This document shows, in pieces, positions 7,154 to 16,262 of a stretch of 50,685 nucleotides of DNA; position 1 is the first letter of the stretch; every line of letters begins with the position of its first letter. Made by a program: the position numbers and the translations under genes. The stretch comes from Elusimicrobia bacterium GWA2_69_24 (lineage in GTDB: Bacteria > Elusimicrobiota > Elusimicrobia > UBA1565): contig MGTY01000038.1 in assembly GCA_001799695.1 (NCBI GenBank), positions 7,880 to 58,564 of the forward strand, written 5' to 3'. The notes beneath the pieces were generated by a model. It searched no databases. It was not told the origin of the DNA and saw only the letters and a program-made list of their open reading frames with translations.

Positions 7154-8956
7154 ATGAACATACGCTTCGCCGCCGCCCTCGCCTTCCTCGTCCTCGCATC
7201 GGCCGCCCCCGCCCGTGCCATCGACATCGTCCCCGCGCCCACCGTGGCCGACGCCCGGGCCTTCGTGGCCCGTGCCGAGGGCGAGCTGGAAGCGCTCAAC
7301 GTGAAGTACGCCTTCGCGGACTGGACCTACCAGACCTACATCATCTACGACACCGAGAAGCTCTCGGCCGACACCCAGCTCGCGCTCTCCGCCGCCTCCG
7401 CCCGCCTGGCCGAGGAGGCCAAGCGCTACGAAAAACTCGACCTGCCCGCGGACCTGCGCCGCAAGCTCACCCTCCTCAAGCTCTCGGTCGTGGCTCCGGC
7501 CCCCCAGGACCCCAAGGAGCAGAAGGAGCTGTCGGACATCCAGGCCTGGCTGCAGGGCGAGTACGGCAAGGGCAAGTACTGCCCCACCCCGGACAAGTGC
7601 CTGACCCTGCCGGACATGGAGGACGTCCTGCGCGACAGCCGCGACCCCAAGGCCCTGCTCGACGTCTGGAAGGGCTGGCGCACGGTCTCCCCGCCCATGA
7701 AGGCGAAGTACGCCCGCTTCGTCGAGCTCTCCAACAAGGGCGCGCGGGACCTCGGCTACAAGGACACGGGCGATTTCTGGCGCGCCAAGTACGACATGGA
7801 CCCGGCCGCGTTCTCGGCCGAGCTCGACCGCCTTTGGTCCCAGCTCCAGCCCCTCTACGACTCCCTGCATACCTACGTGCGCTCCCGCCTCATAGAGAAG
7901 TACGGCAAGGAAGCGGTGGGCGACGACGGGCTCATCCCGGCGCATCTCCTCGGCAACATGTGGTCGCAGAGCTGGGAGAACATCTACCCGCTCGTGGCCC
8001 CGCCCTCGGCCCCCGCCGGCTACGATCTGACCAAGATCCTGGAGTCCCGCAAGACCGACGAGCGCGAGATGGTCCGCTTCGGCGAGCGCTTCTTCACCTC
8101 GCTGGGCTTCCCGGCGCTCCCCGCGACCTTCTGGGAGCGCTCGCTCTTCACTAAGCCCCGCGACCGCGAGGTGGTGTGCCACGCCTCGGCCTGGGATGTG
8201 GAGAGCCCGCAGGACCTGCGCATCAAGATGTGCATCAAGACCAACGCGGAGGACTTCACCACCATCCATCACGAGCTGGGCCACAACTTCTACCAGCGCG
8301 CCTACGGCGAGCAGAGCTACCTGTTCCGGGGCTCCGCCAACGACGGCTTCCATGAGGCCCTGGGCGACACCATCGCCCTGTCGGTCACGCCCGAGTACCT
8401 CAAGCAGCTCGGGTTCATCGACCAGGTCCCCGGCCCGGAGGGCGACACGAGTCTGCTCATGAAGATGGCGCTCGAGCGCCTCGCCTTCCTGCCCTTCGGC
8501 CTGCTGGTGGACCAGTGGCGCTGGAAGGTGTTCTCCGGCGAAGTGAAACCCGAAGGCTACAACCAGGCCTGGTGGGACCTGGTCGAGAAGTACCAGAAGG
8601 TGAAATCCCCGGCGGCGCGCGCCGCGACCGACTTCGACCCGGGCGCCAAGTACCACGTGCCGGCCAACGTGCCCTACACGCGCTATTTCCTGGCCCATGT
8701 CCTGGAGTTCCAGTTCTACCGGTCTTTGTGCCGGCAGTCGGGCTACCAGGGCCCCCTGCACCGCTGCTCGTTCTACGGCGACAAGAAAGCCGGGGACAGC
8801 CTGCAGAAGATGATGGCGCTGGGCATCAGCCGCCCCTGGCCCGACGCCCTGGAGGCCATGACCGGCTCCCGGAAGATGGATGCGGGCGCGGTCGCCGAGT
8901 ACTTCGCCCCCCTGAAGGCCTGGCTCGACGCCGAGAACGCCCAGCGCGCCAAGTAG
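7154..8956 (+). CDS. Secreted M2 family metallopeptidase (ACE-like peptidyl-dipeptidase)
   Basis: A 600-residue homologue of angiotensin-converting enzyme, removing dipeptides from peptide C-termini in the periplasm or outside the cell. A signal peptide (MNIRFAAALAFLVLASAAPARA) precedes the mature helical protein. The zinc motif HHELGHNF gives HExxH at about residues 373-377, and GFHEALGD about 24 residues later supplies the third ligand Glu. Length is that of a one-domain M2 enzyme. The ATG was chosen because it opens the signal peptide; the long upstream extension of the frame is non-coding in character. It stands alone, and a palindromic repeat follows the stop. Confidence 0.92.
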   Translation: MNIRFAAALAFLVLASAAPARAIDIVPAPTVADARAFVARAEGELEALNVKYAFADWTYQTYIIYDTEKLSADTQLALSAASARLAEEAKRYEKLDLPADLRRKLTLLKLSVVAPAPQDPKEQKELSDIQAWLQGEYGKGKYCPTPDKCLTLPDMEDVLRDSRDPKALLDVWKGWRTVSPPMKAKYARFVELSNKGARDLGYKDTGDFWRAKYDMDPAAFSAELDRLWSQLQPLYDSLHTYVRSRLIEKYGKEAVGDDGLIPAHLLGNMWSQSWENIYPLVAPPSAPAGYDLTKILESRKTDEREMVRFGERFFTSLGFPALPATFWERSLFTKPRDREVVCHASAWDVESPQDLRIKMCIKTNAEDFTTIHHELGHNFYQRAYGEQSYLFRGSANDGFHEALGDTIALSVTPEYLKQLGFIDQVPGPEGDTSLLMKMALERLAFLPFGLLVDQWRWKVFSGEVKPEGYNQAWWDLVEKYQKVKSPAARAATDFDPGAKYHVPANVPYTRYFLAHVLEFQFYRSLCRQSGYQGPLHRCSFYGDKKAGDSLQKMMALGISRPWPDALEAMTGSRKMDAGAVAEYFAPLKAWLDAENAQRAK

Positions 8957-9069
8957 GCCCGGGCTGTGCCCGGGCACAGTTGCGGCGCGCGCGCCGGCAG
9001 GCAACTGGCAGCGCACGCCGCAGACCGTGAGCGTTGGGCAGACCTGAAGCAGAGCGGAATAGAAGAGCC
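8957..9069. other. Structured spacer downstream of the M2 peptidase gene
   Basis: The 113-bp gap begins with the dispersed palindrome CTGTGCCCGGGCACAG. An inverted repeat AGTTGC...GCAACT enclosing GGCGCGCGCGCC follows. No T-run is present, so termination is uncertain. Confidence 0.45.
8964..8979. repeat. Dispersed 16-bp palindrome, copy 1
   Basis: CTGTGCCCGGGCACAG, perfectly self-complementary, 7 bp after the M2 peptidase stop codon. Four further identical cores occur in the window, all intergenic. Confidence 0.8.
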
Positions 9070-9097
9070 TTGACATTCCCGTTATTACTGTTATAAT
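9070..9097 (+). promoter_or_regulatory. Consensus sigma-70 promoter of the toxin-antitoxin operon
   Basis: TTGACA (9070-9075), a 16-bp spacer and TATAAT (9092-9097): both hexamers match the consensus exactly. This is the clearest promoter in the window. A GGAGG ribosome-binding site follows 5 nt before the antitoxin ATG. Confidence 0.9.
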
Positions 9098-9102
9098 AAC
9101 AG
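9088..9102. promoter_or_regulatory. Operator-like perfect dyad over the -10 box
   Basis: CTGTTAT and ATAACAG are perfectly inverted around one central A and cover the -10 hexamer. GTTA and TAAC lie just outside on each side. Autoregulation by an AbrB/MazE-type antitoxin binding such a dyad is usual for these operons; here it is inferred from position. Confidence 0.75.
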
Positions 9103-9121
9103 TGTACTAACGGAGGCGGTC

Positions 9122-9349
9122 ATGGTAAAATTCCTCACCAGAGTCGGCAATAGTGAAGCGCTCGTCATAGACAAGGCCATACTATCCCTTCTTCATATAT
9201 CCGAGACCACGCCCCTGGAGATCACGACGGACGGCAAGAATCTGGTCATCTCTCCGATCTCGGAACCCGGCCAGGTCAAAGAAGCGCTCAAAGCGTATCG
9301 TACCGTTAAGAAGAGGTTCGGCCGCGCCTTGAAGCGACTGGCAGATTGA
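9122..9349 (+). CDS. AbrB/MazE-type antitoxin
   Basis: A 75-residue protein with the swapped-hairpin DNA-binding fold of AbrB/MazE/SpoVT proteins. The N-terminus reads MVKFLTRVGNSEALVIDKAIL and then LEITTDGKNLVISPI, matching the GNS-x(n)-V-I-x-K and DG-x-L-x-I-x-P features of the family. The basic C-terminal helix (about residues 50-75) would wrap and neutralise the toxin. It has its own consensus promoter and GGAGG site. The toxin ATG follows directly on its TGA. Base composition is visibly less G+C-rich than the flanks, suggesting acquisition. Confidence 0.85.
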   Translation: MVKFLTRVGNSEALVIDKAILSLLHISETTPLEITTDGKNLVISPISEPGQVKEALKAYRTVKKRFGRALKRLAD

Positions 9350-9751
9350 ATGTCGCCGCGTTTCCTATCACTCGCGGAAGTCCTCGAGTTCCACGAGGAT
9401 CTGCTCCGCTCTTTCGGAGGGAAACCCGGCATCCGAGACCTGGCGCTGTTGGAATCCGCAGTGGTAATGCCGCAGAGCGGATCGGGGCAAGAGTACTTTC
9501 ACGAGTTCCCTTTCGGAATGGCGGCGGCCTACGCATACCACATAGCCCAGAACCATGCTTTCGTCGATGGGAACAAGCGGACTGCGCTGGCAACCGCGCT
9601 GGTCTTCTTGGAGATCAATGGGCATCCCGTGCTGGGCGGTGAAGCTGAGTTGGAGGCAGCCACCCGAAGAGTCGCCTCAGGCAAGCTGGACAAGGACGGC
9701 TTTGCAAGCATACTCGAGAAGACCTACAAACTCTGTAAGGGCGGAACCTAA
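9350..9751 (+). CDS. doc: Doc/Fic-type death-on-curing toxin
   Basis: A 133-residue Fic-fold toxin. The signature HAFVDGNKRTAL matches the Doc motif HxFx[D/N]xNKR, with all active-site residues present. Upstream segments (GIRDLALLESAV, YAYHIAQNHAF) also fit Doc proteins. E. coli phage P1 Doc phosphorylates EF-Tu and stalls translation; the same activity is inferred here. The partner is AbrB/MazE-like rather than the classical Phd, a mixed pairing. No intergenic base separates it from the antitoxin stop codon, so translation is coupled. Confidence 0.9.
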   Translation: MSPRFLSLAEVLEFHEDLLRSFGGKPGIRDLALLESAVVMPQSGSGQEYFHEFPFGMAAAYAYHIAQNHAFVDGNKRTALATALVFLEINGHPVLGGEAELEAATRRVASGKLDKDGFASILEKTYKLCKGGT

Positions 9752-9781
9752 GTTGCCAAGGGCATACCCAAGAATGGCTAG

Positions 9782-9922
9782 ATGGTCAAGCACAAGAACT
9801 CGCCCCACATCGACTTCTGGTGGAATCTGAAAGAGGGATATGATTTCTTTGAGAGGTCGAAGACGCCGCCCAATGCCGAGGCCTCACGCGGCCGATATGT
9901 TTTCAGAGCGGAAGCGGACTGA
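9782..9922 (+). pseudogene. Remnant of an L,D-transpeptidase-like gene (C-terminal tail)
   Basis: An ATG-to-TGA frame of 46 codons gives MVKHKNSPHIDFWWNLKEGY, then DFFERSKTPPN and GRYVF. The W-x-NLKEGYD-x-FE ... PP ... GRYVF pattern is what I recall from the C-terminus of YafK-type murein L,D-transpeptidases. No upstream catalytic domain (HxG...SxGC) is found; a TAG stands immediately before the ATG. It lies just after the toxin gene, so the rest of the gene was probably lost when the toxin-antitoxin module arrived. The family call rests on memory of the motif only. Confidence 0.45.
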
Positions 9923-10028
9923 GACGGCTGACATCGGGGACGGTTGGTTCCAGTTGCGGAGCGACAGACGGCGCGACGATCGTAGTCGGGACTGTGCCCG
10001 GGCACAGTCCTCGGCCCGCCCGGGGGGA
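9923..10028. other. Short spacer with dispersed palindrome
   Basis: About 105 bp between the L,D-transpeptidase remnant and the end of the SRPBCC gene. It contains palindrome copy 2 and no recognisable gene. Confidence 0.5.
9992..10007. repeat. Dispersed 16-bp palindrome, copy 2
   Basis: CTGTGCCCGGGCACAG, here extended to a perfect 22-bp palindrome (GGA...TCC, 9989-10010). It lies downstream of the minus-strand SRPBCC gene, where it could act as a 3' hairpin. Confidence 0.8.
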
Positions 10029-10469
10029 TCAGGCGGTCGCGTCGAAGCGGTCTTCGAGTTCCTTCACGGCGCGCGCCTTCTCTTCCTTAAGCTTCTGGCT
10101 GAGCATCGGGAGCATCATCTTGTACATGACGCTCTTGGGCTCCATGCAGACCTCGGCGGTCAGGCGGGTGCCCCCGACGCACTCCTCGAACTGGAGGGAG
10201 ACCGTGGTGGGCAGGTCCTTGATGTCGAGGCGGAAAGCGGCGAGCCGCGGCGGCTCCCACTCCGTGGTCTCGCAGCGGATGGGCTCCACGGCGGCCATGG
10301 TGGTCTGGATCCGGTAGGCGGCCCCGACCCCCTTCTTGGGTGAATCCGGCACCCGCTCGACCGTCACCTTGGACTTCACGACCTCGGCCAGTTTCTCGAA
10401 ATCGGTCAACGCCTCGAAGGCGAGGTCCCGCGGCCGCTGTATCGTCAGAGTCACGCTTTCTTTGAACAT
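10029..10469 (-). CDS. SRPBCC/START-like domain protein
   Basis: A 146-residue single-domain protein of the SRPBCC (START/Bet v1) helix-grip fold. It opens MFKESVTLTIQRPRDLAFEALTD, like the polyketide cyclase/dehydrase group, followed by alternating beta strands (YRIQTTM, CETTEWEP, FRLDIKD, VSLQFEE, TRLTAEV) and a long C-terminal helix. It should bind a hydrophobic ligand; which one is unknown. I chose the internal ATG because the upstream 43 codons overlap the divergent glgX promoter and start. Only 55 bp separate the two divergent genes. Confidence 0.75.
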   Translation of the reverse strand: MFKESVTLTIQRPRDLAFEALTDFEKLAEVVKSKVTVERVPDSPKKGVGAAYRIQTTMAAVEPIRCETTEWEPPRLAAFRLDIKDLPTTVSLQFEECVGGTRLTAEVCMEPKSVMYKMMLPMLSQKLKEEKARAVKELEDRFDATA

Positions 10470-10510
10470 GGGGTCGAGATTACCATTTTCCTGCGGCGGC
10501 GTTAATAATG

Positions 10511-10516
10511 GATAAT
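10511..10516 (+). promoter_or_regulatory. -10 box of the debranching enzyme gene
   Basis: GATAAT followed by CGGG, ending 8 nt before the ATG. Transcription would begin within a couple of bases of the start codon. No clear -35 hexamer or Shine-Dalgarno sequence is seen. Confidence 0.55.
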
Positions 10517-10524
10517 CGGGCACC

Positions 10525-12618
<2,094 letters not shown>

Positions 12619-12627
<9 letters not shown>

Positions 12628-12989
12628 TGAGTCATAAGTCCAATGACATTCGTCACCCCGGCGAAAGCCGGGGTCCAGGCGCCACACGTCACCCCGGCGA
12701 AAGCCGGGGTCCAGGCAACAGAACAGGATTCTTGAATCCGTTCCACACGCTGGCTACCGGCTGGCGCCGGTATGACGGCTAGCCCGAACCTTCTGGGCGA
12801 CTGTGCCCGGGCACAGTCCGGGGGGGACCGTCGCTAGATGAAATGGACGAGCCAGGCGCCAGTCGTCACCCCGGCGAAAGCCGGGGTCCAGGCAACAGAA
12901 CAGGATTCTTGAATCCGTTCCACACGCCGGCTACCGGCTGGCGCCGGTATGACGGATTTTTAAATGCAAAGAAGCGTTGCGTACACTAG
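12619..12989. mobile_element. MITE-like element, copy A
   Basis: A non-coding element of ~370 bp between convergent glgX and the phosphoesterase gene. The left end CTAA-TGTAGTGAGTC matches the inverted ends of copy B; the right end ...TACA-CTAG is partly deleted. Inside are two copies of a unit that starts GTCACCCCGGCGAAAGCCGG and ends CTGGCGCCGGTATGACGG, the first with a 34-bp internal duplication. Between the units is the palindrome CTGTGCCCGGGCACAG. No transposase is present. The flanking stop codons lie in the element ends: glgX TAG on the left, phosphoesterase TAG within the right CTAG. Confidence 0.7.
12801..12816. repeat. Dispersed 16-bp palindrome, copy 3
   Basis: CTGTGCCCGGGCACAG in the centre of MITE-like element A, between the two long internal repeat units. 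Confidence 0.8.
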
Positions 12990-14113
12990 TCCTTGATGAC
13001 GAACTCGTCGAAGACCCGAAGAGCCGCGCCCGGCTCGGCTGCGACGCGGCTGCCCTGACGGGCCGGGACGCCCCAGGTCTTGACCGCGACGGAATCCGCG
13101 TGGACCTCGAGGACCGAGTAGCCGAAGAAATTCCCGCCCACGAAGTCGTTGGACGCCTGGCACTTGTCCCCCTTCCCGTGCGGGTAGCCCAGGGCTTTGT
13201 AGTAGCGTTTCGCGGCCCCGAACGTCAGCCACTCATGCGGCAGCTGCGGCAGGCCGCCCTTGGGCTCATGGCAGGGCGCGAGGGCGTAGAGGGGAGCCCC
13301 CGCCGTGCCGGTGACGATCTGGTAGACCCCCTGGATGGATTGCCGGCCGTAAGCGTGGTCGTCGCCGCAGAAATAGGCGGCCACGCGGTTGTCGGCGAGT
13401 ATCTTCCAGAACGCGTCGCGCAGGCGCAGATACTTGCGGTCGGAGCGGCTCCAGAAGAAGCGCTTCCACCCGACGTTGGGCAGGGCGCTGATGAGATGCC
13501 CCTCCGCCACGGGGAAGGCGGGCTGATGCCCGAACACGAACAGGTGGCGGGCGCCGCGCCGGCGCGCCGCCTCCAGGTCCGCGCGCAGCCAGTCCAGGTC
13601 CCAGACCTGATGGGTCATGGACTTGTCGTCCTTGGGGTCGGCGGGGTCGCCCAGGTCCCAATGCTCGGTGTTGACCACCGCGAAATGGGAGTCGCCCCGG
13701 TCGAAGGAATAGGTGAAGCCTTCCTCGCCCTTCGGGCCGTTCGCCGGCAGGCCGGGGAAGGCCTGGCGGTACGCCGCCACCCCCTCGGCCCGCCGCATCT
13801 CGTGGTTTCCGGTCACGGGCCAGACCTTGAGCGGGGCCATGATCTCCTTCCAGCGCGCGAGCTCCCGGGGCAGGACCTCAGGGTCCTTGCCGCTCCCCGA
13901 CACCATGTCGCCCGGGAAGACCGTGAACGCCGCGCTGGAAGCGGCGATGTGGTCCACCAGCAGGCGCAGCACCGGCTCATTGACCCCGCTCTTCTCCCCC
14001 CGGCTGTCGCAGAACACCGCGAACGAGAAGTCCTCCGCGCCCAACGGCAGGCAGGGGGCGGCGGCCAAGAGGATGCCGGCGAGGGAGGTTGCGGCCAGGC
14101 GCGAGTGTCTCAT
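12986..14113 (-). CDS. Secreted metallophosphoesterase
   Basis: A 375-residue calcineurin-like phosphoesterase exported by a signal peptide (MRHSRLAATSLAGILLAAAPCL...GA). Metal-binding motifs are in order: FAVFCDSRG (D-x-R/H variant), TVFPGDMVSGSG (GDxV), WPVTGNHEMRR (GNHE), FVFGHQPAF (GHxP) and YFCGDDHAYGR (GDxH). It resembles purple-acid-phosphatase-like periplasmic enzymes; the substrate is unknown. The frame is open far upstream, but that part is the shadow of the divergent genes. GGAA lies upstream of the chosen ATG. Its stop codon is in the CTAG at the end of the repeat element. Confidence 0.85.
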   Translation of the reverse strand: MRHSRLAATSLAGILLAAAPCLPLGAEDFSFAVFCDSRGEKSGVNEPVLRLLVDHIAASSAAFTVFPGDMVSGSGKDPEVLPRELARWKEIMAPLKVWPVTGNHEMRRAEGVAAYRQAFPGLPANGPKGEEGFTYSFDRGDSHFAVVNTEHWDLGDPADPKDDKSMTHQVWDLDWLRADLEAARRRGARHLFVFGHQPAFPVAEGHLISALPNVGWKRFFWSRSDRKYLRLRDAFWKILADNRVAAYFCGDDHAYGRQSIQGVYQIVTGTAGAPLYALAPCHEPKGGLPQLPHEWLTFGAAKRYYKALGYPHGKGDKCQASNDFVGGNFFGYSVLEVHADSVAVKTWGVPARQGSRVAAEPGAALRVFDEFVIKD

Positions 14114-14145
14114 AGGTAGTTCCATGATATCAAACAAGTTCAGAG

Positions 14146-14154
14146 TGCTATAAT
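14146..14154 (+). promoter_or_regulatory. Extended -10 promoter (TGcTATAAT)
   Basis: TGC followed by a perfect TATAAT and CGGG, 25 nt before the ATG of the membrane protein gene. A GGGGGG ribosome-binding site lies between, so this transcript has a short normal leader. No good -35 is visible. Confidence 0.65.
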
Positions 14155-14179
14155 CGGGAGACATCCCAGGGGGGATTTC

Positions 14180-15265
14180 ATGCTGAAGACCACGGAAGGG
14201 AGTACCGGGCGTCTCATCCAGCTTTGCAGCGGCTACTTCTTTTTCTACGTCGTCTTCGGCGTAGCCACCAAGTACTTCACCGGCAAATCCGCGCTCATCG
14301 TCCCCCCGATGACCGACATGGAGTATCTGGTCTGGACGACCCTGGGCGGGACCCTCATCTGCCTGGCCGTGGTGTTCGCAGCGGGCTGGTACAAGACCAA
14401 GACCGACCGCTTCGTGCAGCTCGGCCCGCTGCGCGTGCCGGCCGAATACCTCTACATCATCCCCTCCGGCTTCTGCACGGCCGTGGTCATCCCCACGACC
14501 ACGCTCATGTACATGCTGCTCAAATCCGTCATGGTCGCCATGGTGATCATGCGGGCCAGCGTCATCGTCATCAGCCGGCTCGTGGACGAGGCCCAGATCC
14601 GCCAGGGGATCCTCCATAAGAAGGTGTACTGGGAGGAGAATGTCGGAGTGGTCTGCGCCGTCGGCGCGGCCGGGACCCAGATCTTCCTGGCCAAGAGCGG
14701 CGACTTCGATTTCCTCCAGAACCCCGCGGCCATGGCGGTGCTCTCCGCCTACATCCTGGCCTATTCCTTCCGCATCTACATCATGAACTACTACAAGAAC
14801 ACCCGCCCCCAGGGCACGCCGCTCGACAACAAGTGGTTCTTCTCCATCGAACAGATCGCCGCCAGCGTCGCCATGATCGCCGCCGCCCTCATCATCTACC
14901 ACAGCGGCTCCGAGCTGAGGCCGGTCGCGGCCTTCCACGCGGCCGTCGCGACGGTCCACGACCAATGGCTCCCGGCCATGCTGGCCGGGGCGGTCTACGG
15001 AATGGTGGCCTTCTTCTCGGTCTTCATCTTCATGTTCAAGGGCCGCACCGCGACCTTCGCGGGCCTGGTCAACCGGCTCACCTCTCTGGTGGCCGGGACC
15101 ACGGCCACCCTGATCTCCTATTTCGTATACGGCGGCCGGTTCCCGAGCACCGCGGACTGGGCTTCCCTGGGACTCATCTTCGTCGCCGTCGGGTTCCTGA
15201 CCCTGGCCGAGAAGAAGCGCACCCAGGAGCTGTCGGCCGCGCAGGAGATCAAAGCCGGAACCTAG
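14180..15265 (+). CDS. Multi-pass membrane protein, DMT-transporter-like, unknown substrate
   Basis: A 361-residue protein with about ten hydrophobic segments. The central part (TTTLMYMLLKSVMVAMVIMR then ASVIVISRLVDEAQ) resembles the second and third helices of drug/metabolite or nucleotide-sugar (UAA) transporters, and FAGLVNRLTSLVAGTTATLI the matching part of the second half. The topology would be two five-helix repeats. This family call is tentative. It has its own extended -10 promoter and GGGGGG site. The next gene's ribosome-binding site (TAGGAGG) overlaps its stop, so the two are made together, which suggests one function. Confidence 0.6.
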   Translation: MLKTTEGSTGRLIQLCSGYFFFYVVFGVATKYFTGKSALIVPPMTDMEYLVWTTLGGTLICLAVVFAAGWYKTKTDRFVQLGPLRVPAEYLYIIPSGFCTAVVIPTTTLMYMLLKSVMVAMVIMRASVIVISRLVDEAQIRQGILHKKVYWEENVGVVCAVGAAGTQIFLAKSGDFDFLQNPAAMAVLSAYILAYSFRIYIMNYYKNTRPQGTPLDNKWFFSIEQIAASVAMIAAALIIYHSGSELRPVAAFHAAVATVHDQWLPAMLAGAVYGMVAFFSVFIFMFKGRTATFAGLVNRLTSLVAGTTATLISYFVYGGRFPSTADWASLGLIFVAVGFLTLAEKKRTQELSAAQEIKAGT

Positions 15266-15277
15266 GAGGCCGCACCC

Positions 15278-16258
15278 ATGGCTGACAAAGTCCTCGATAC
15301 GATACTGCTGCTGGCCCTGCCCGCCTCGGGCAAATCCGAGGTTCGGCGCTACCTGGAGCTGCTCTCCCCGGCGGACCGGAGCAAGGACTTCCACATGGGG
15401 CCGAACGTCCAGTTCGACGACTTCCCCTACGTCCACGTGATGCGCCGCATCGACGACGAACTGGCCGCGCGCCGCAAGGGCCGCATCTTCTTCAACTCCT
15501 CCGACAAACCCTTCCAGAACCCGCGGGATTGGGGGACGCTGACGGCGCTCCTCAACGACGACTACCAGGACCTCCTGTCCGCGAAGACCGCGGCCCCGGC
15601 CTCCGCCGCGGAGCATCTCTGCGACCGCATCGACGCCGCCCACAGCGCGGTCGGCGGGGCCGAGCGCCTGAAGCTCCTCGACGCGGCCACGCGCAAGGGC
15701 GTGAGCACCGCCCTGGAGAAGGAGTGCCGCGATCTGCTGGACGAGCGCCGCTCCATCCAGGGGCTGGACCTCACAGGCAAGACCGTGGTCATCGAGTTCG
15801 CCCGCGGCGGTCCCCACGGCTCCCCCCTGCCCCTGCCGGAGTTCTACGGCTACCGCTACTCGCTGTCCCAGCTCTCCGACGCGATCCTGCGCAAGGCCGT
15901 CATCCTCTACATCTGGGTCACGCCCGAGGAGTCCCGGCGCAAGAACGAGGCCCGCAACGACCCCAACGACCCCGGCTCCATCCTGCACCACGGGGTGCCG
16001 CTGGAGGTCATGCTCAACGACTACGGCTGCGACGACTTCGAGTGGCTGGAATCGGAGGCCGACAAGCCCGGGACCGTGACGGTGGAGGCGCACGGGAAGA
16101 AGTACTCCATCCCATTCGCGCGCTTCGACAACCGGGTGGACAAGACTTCGTTCCTCCGGGAAGACCAGAAGCTCTGGAAGCCCGCCGACGTCAAGGCCGT
16201 GCACGACGGGATGAAGGGCGCCCTGGACAAGCTGGCCGGCCTGGCCGCGGCGGTCTGA
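15278..16258 (+). CDS. P-loop NTPase/kinase-like protein of unknown function
   Basis: A 326-residue soluble protein. ILLLALPASGKSEVRR (residues ~9-24) is a Walker A motif of the AxxxxGKS form, following a hydrophobic beta strand. TVVIEFARGG (~165-175) and AVILYIWVTPEESRRKNEAR (~207-227) look like the Walker B-like strand and the lid region of small-molecule kinases. I recognise no named family. It starts 12 bp after the membrane protein gene with a perfect GGAGG, implying the pair forms a functional unit, perhaps import followed by phosphorylation. That role is inference from neighbourhood only. It converges on fumC with 4 bp between the stops. Confidence 0.6.
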   Translation: MADKVLDTILLLALPASGKSEVRRYLELLSPADRSKDFHMGPNVQFDDFPYVHVMRRIDDELAARRKGRIFFNSSDKPFQNPRDWGTLTALLNDDYQDLLSAKTAAPASAAEHLCDRIDAAHSAVGGAERLKLLDAATRKGVSTALEKECRDLLDERRSIQGLDLTGKTVVIEFARGGPHGSPLPLPEFYGYRYSLSQLSDAILRKAVILYIWVTPEESRRKNEARNDPNDPGSILHHGVPLEVMLNDYGCDDFEWLESEADKPGTVTVEAHGKKYSIPFARFDNRVDKTSFLREDQKLWKPADVKAVHDGMKGALDKLAGLAAAV

Positions 16259-16262
16259 CCGG

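Noticed and set aside
7079-9076. Minus-strand open frame of 665 codons over the M2 peptidase gene
   Set aside because: Composition is that of a high-GC antisense shadow; the plus strand encodes a complete peptidase with its zinc motif.
9782-9922. A functional small protein gene at the transpeptidase remnant
   Set aside because: The sequence looks like the end of a larger enzyme, with no ribosome-binding site and a stop codon directly before the ATG; a remnant is simpler, though not proven.
12651-12956. Repeated GTCACCCCGGCGAAAGCCGG units as a CRISPR array
   Set aside because: Only two or three units with long, mutually similar segments between them; no unique spacers and no cas genes. They fit an inverted-end element better.
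14114-16204. Long minus-strand extension of the phosphoesterase frame
   Set aside because: It lies opposite two well-supported plus-strand genes, has no homologous features, and the signal peptide and ribosome-binding site support the ATG at 14113.
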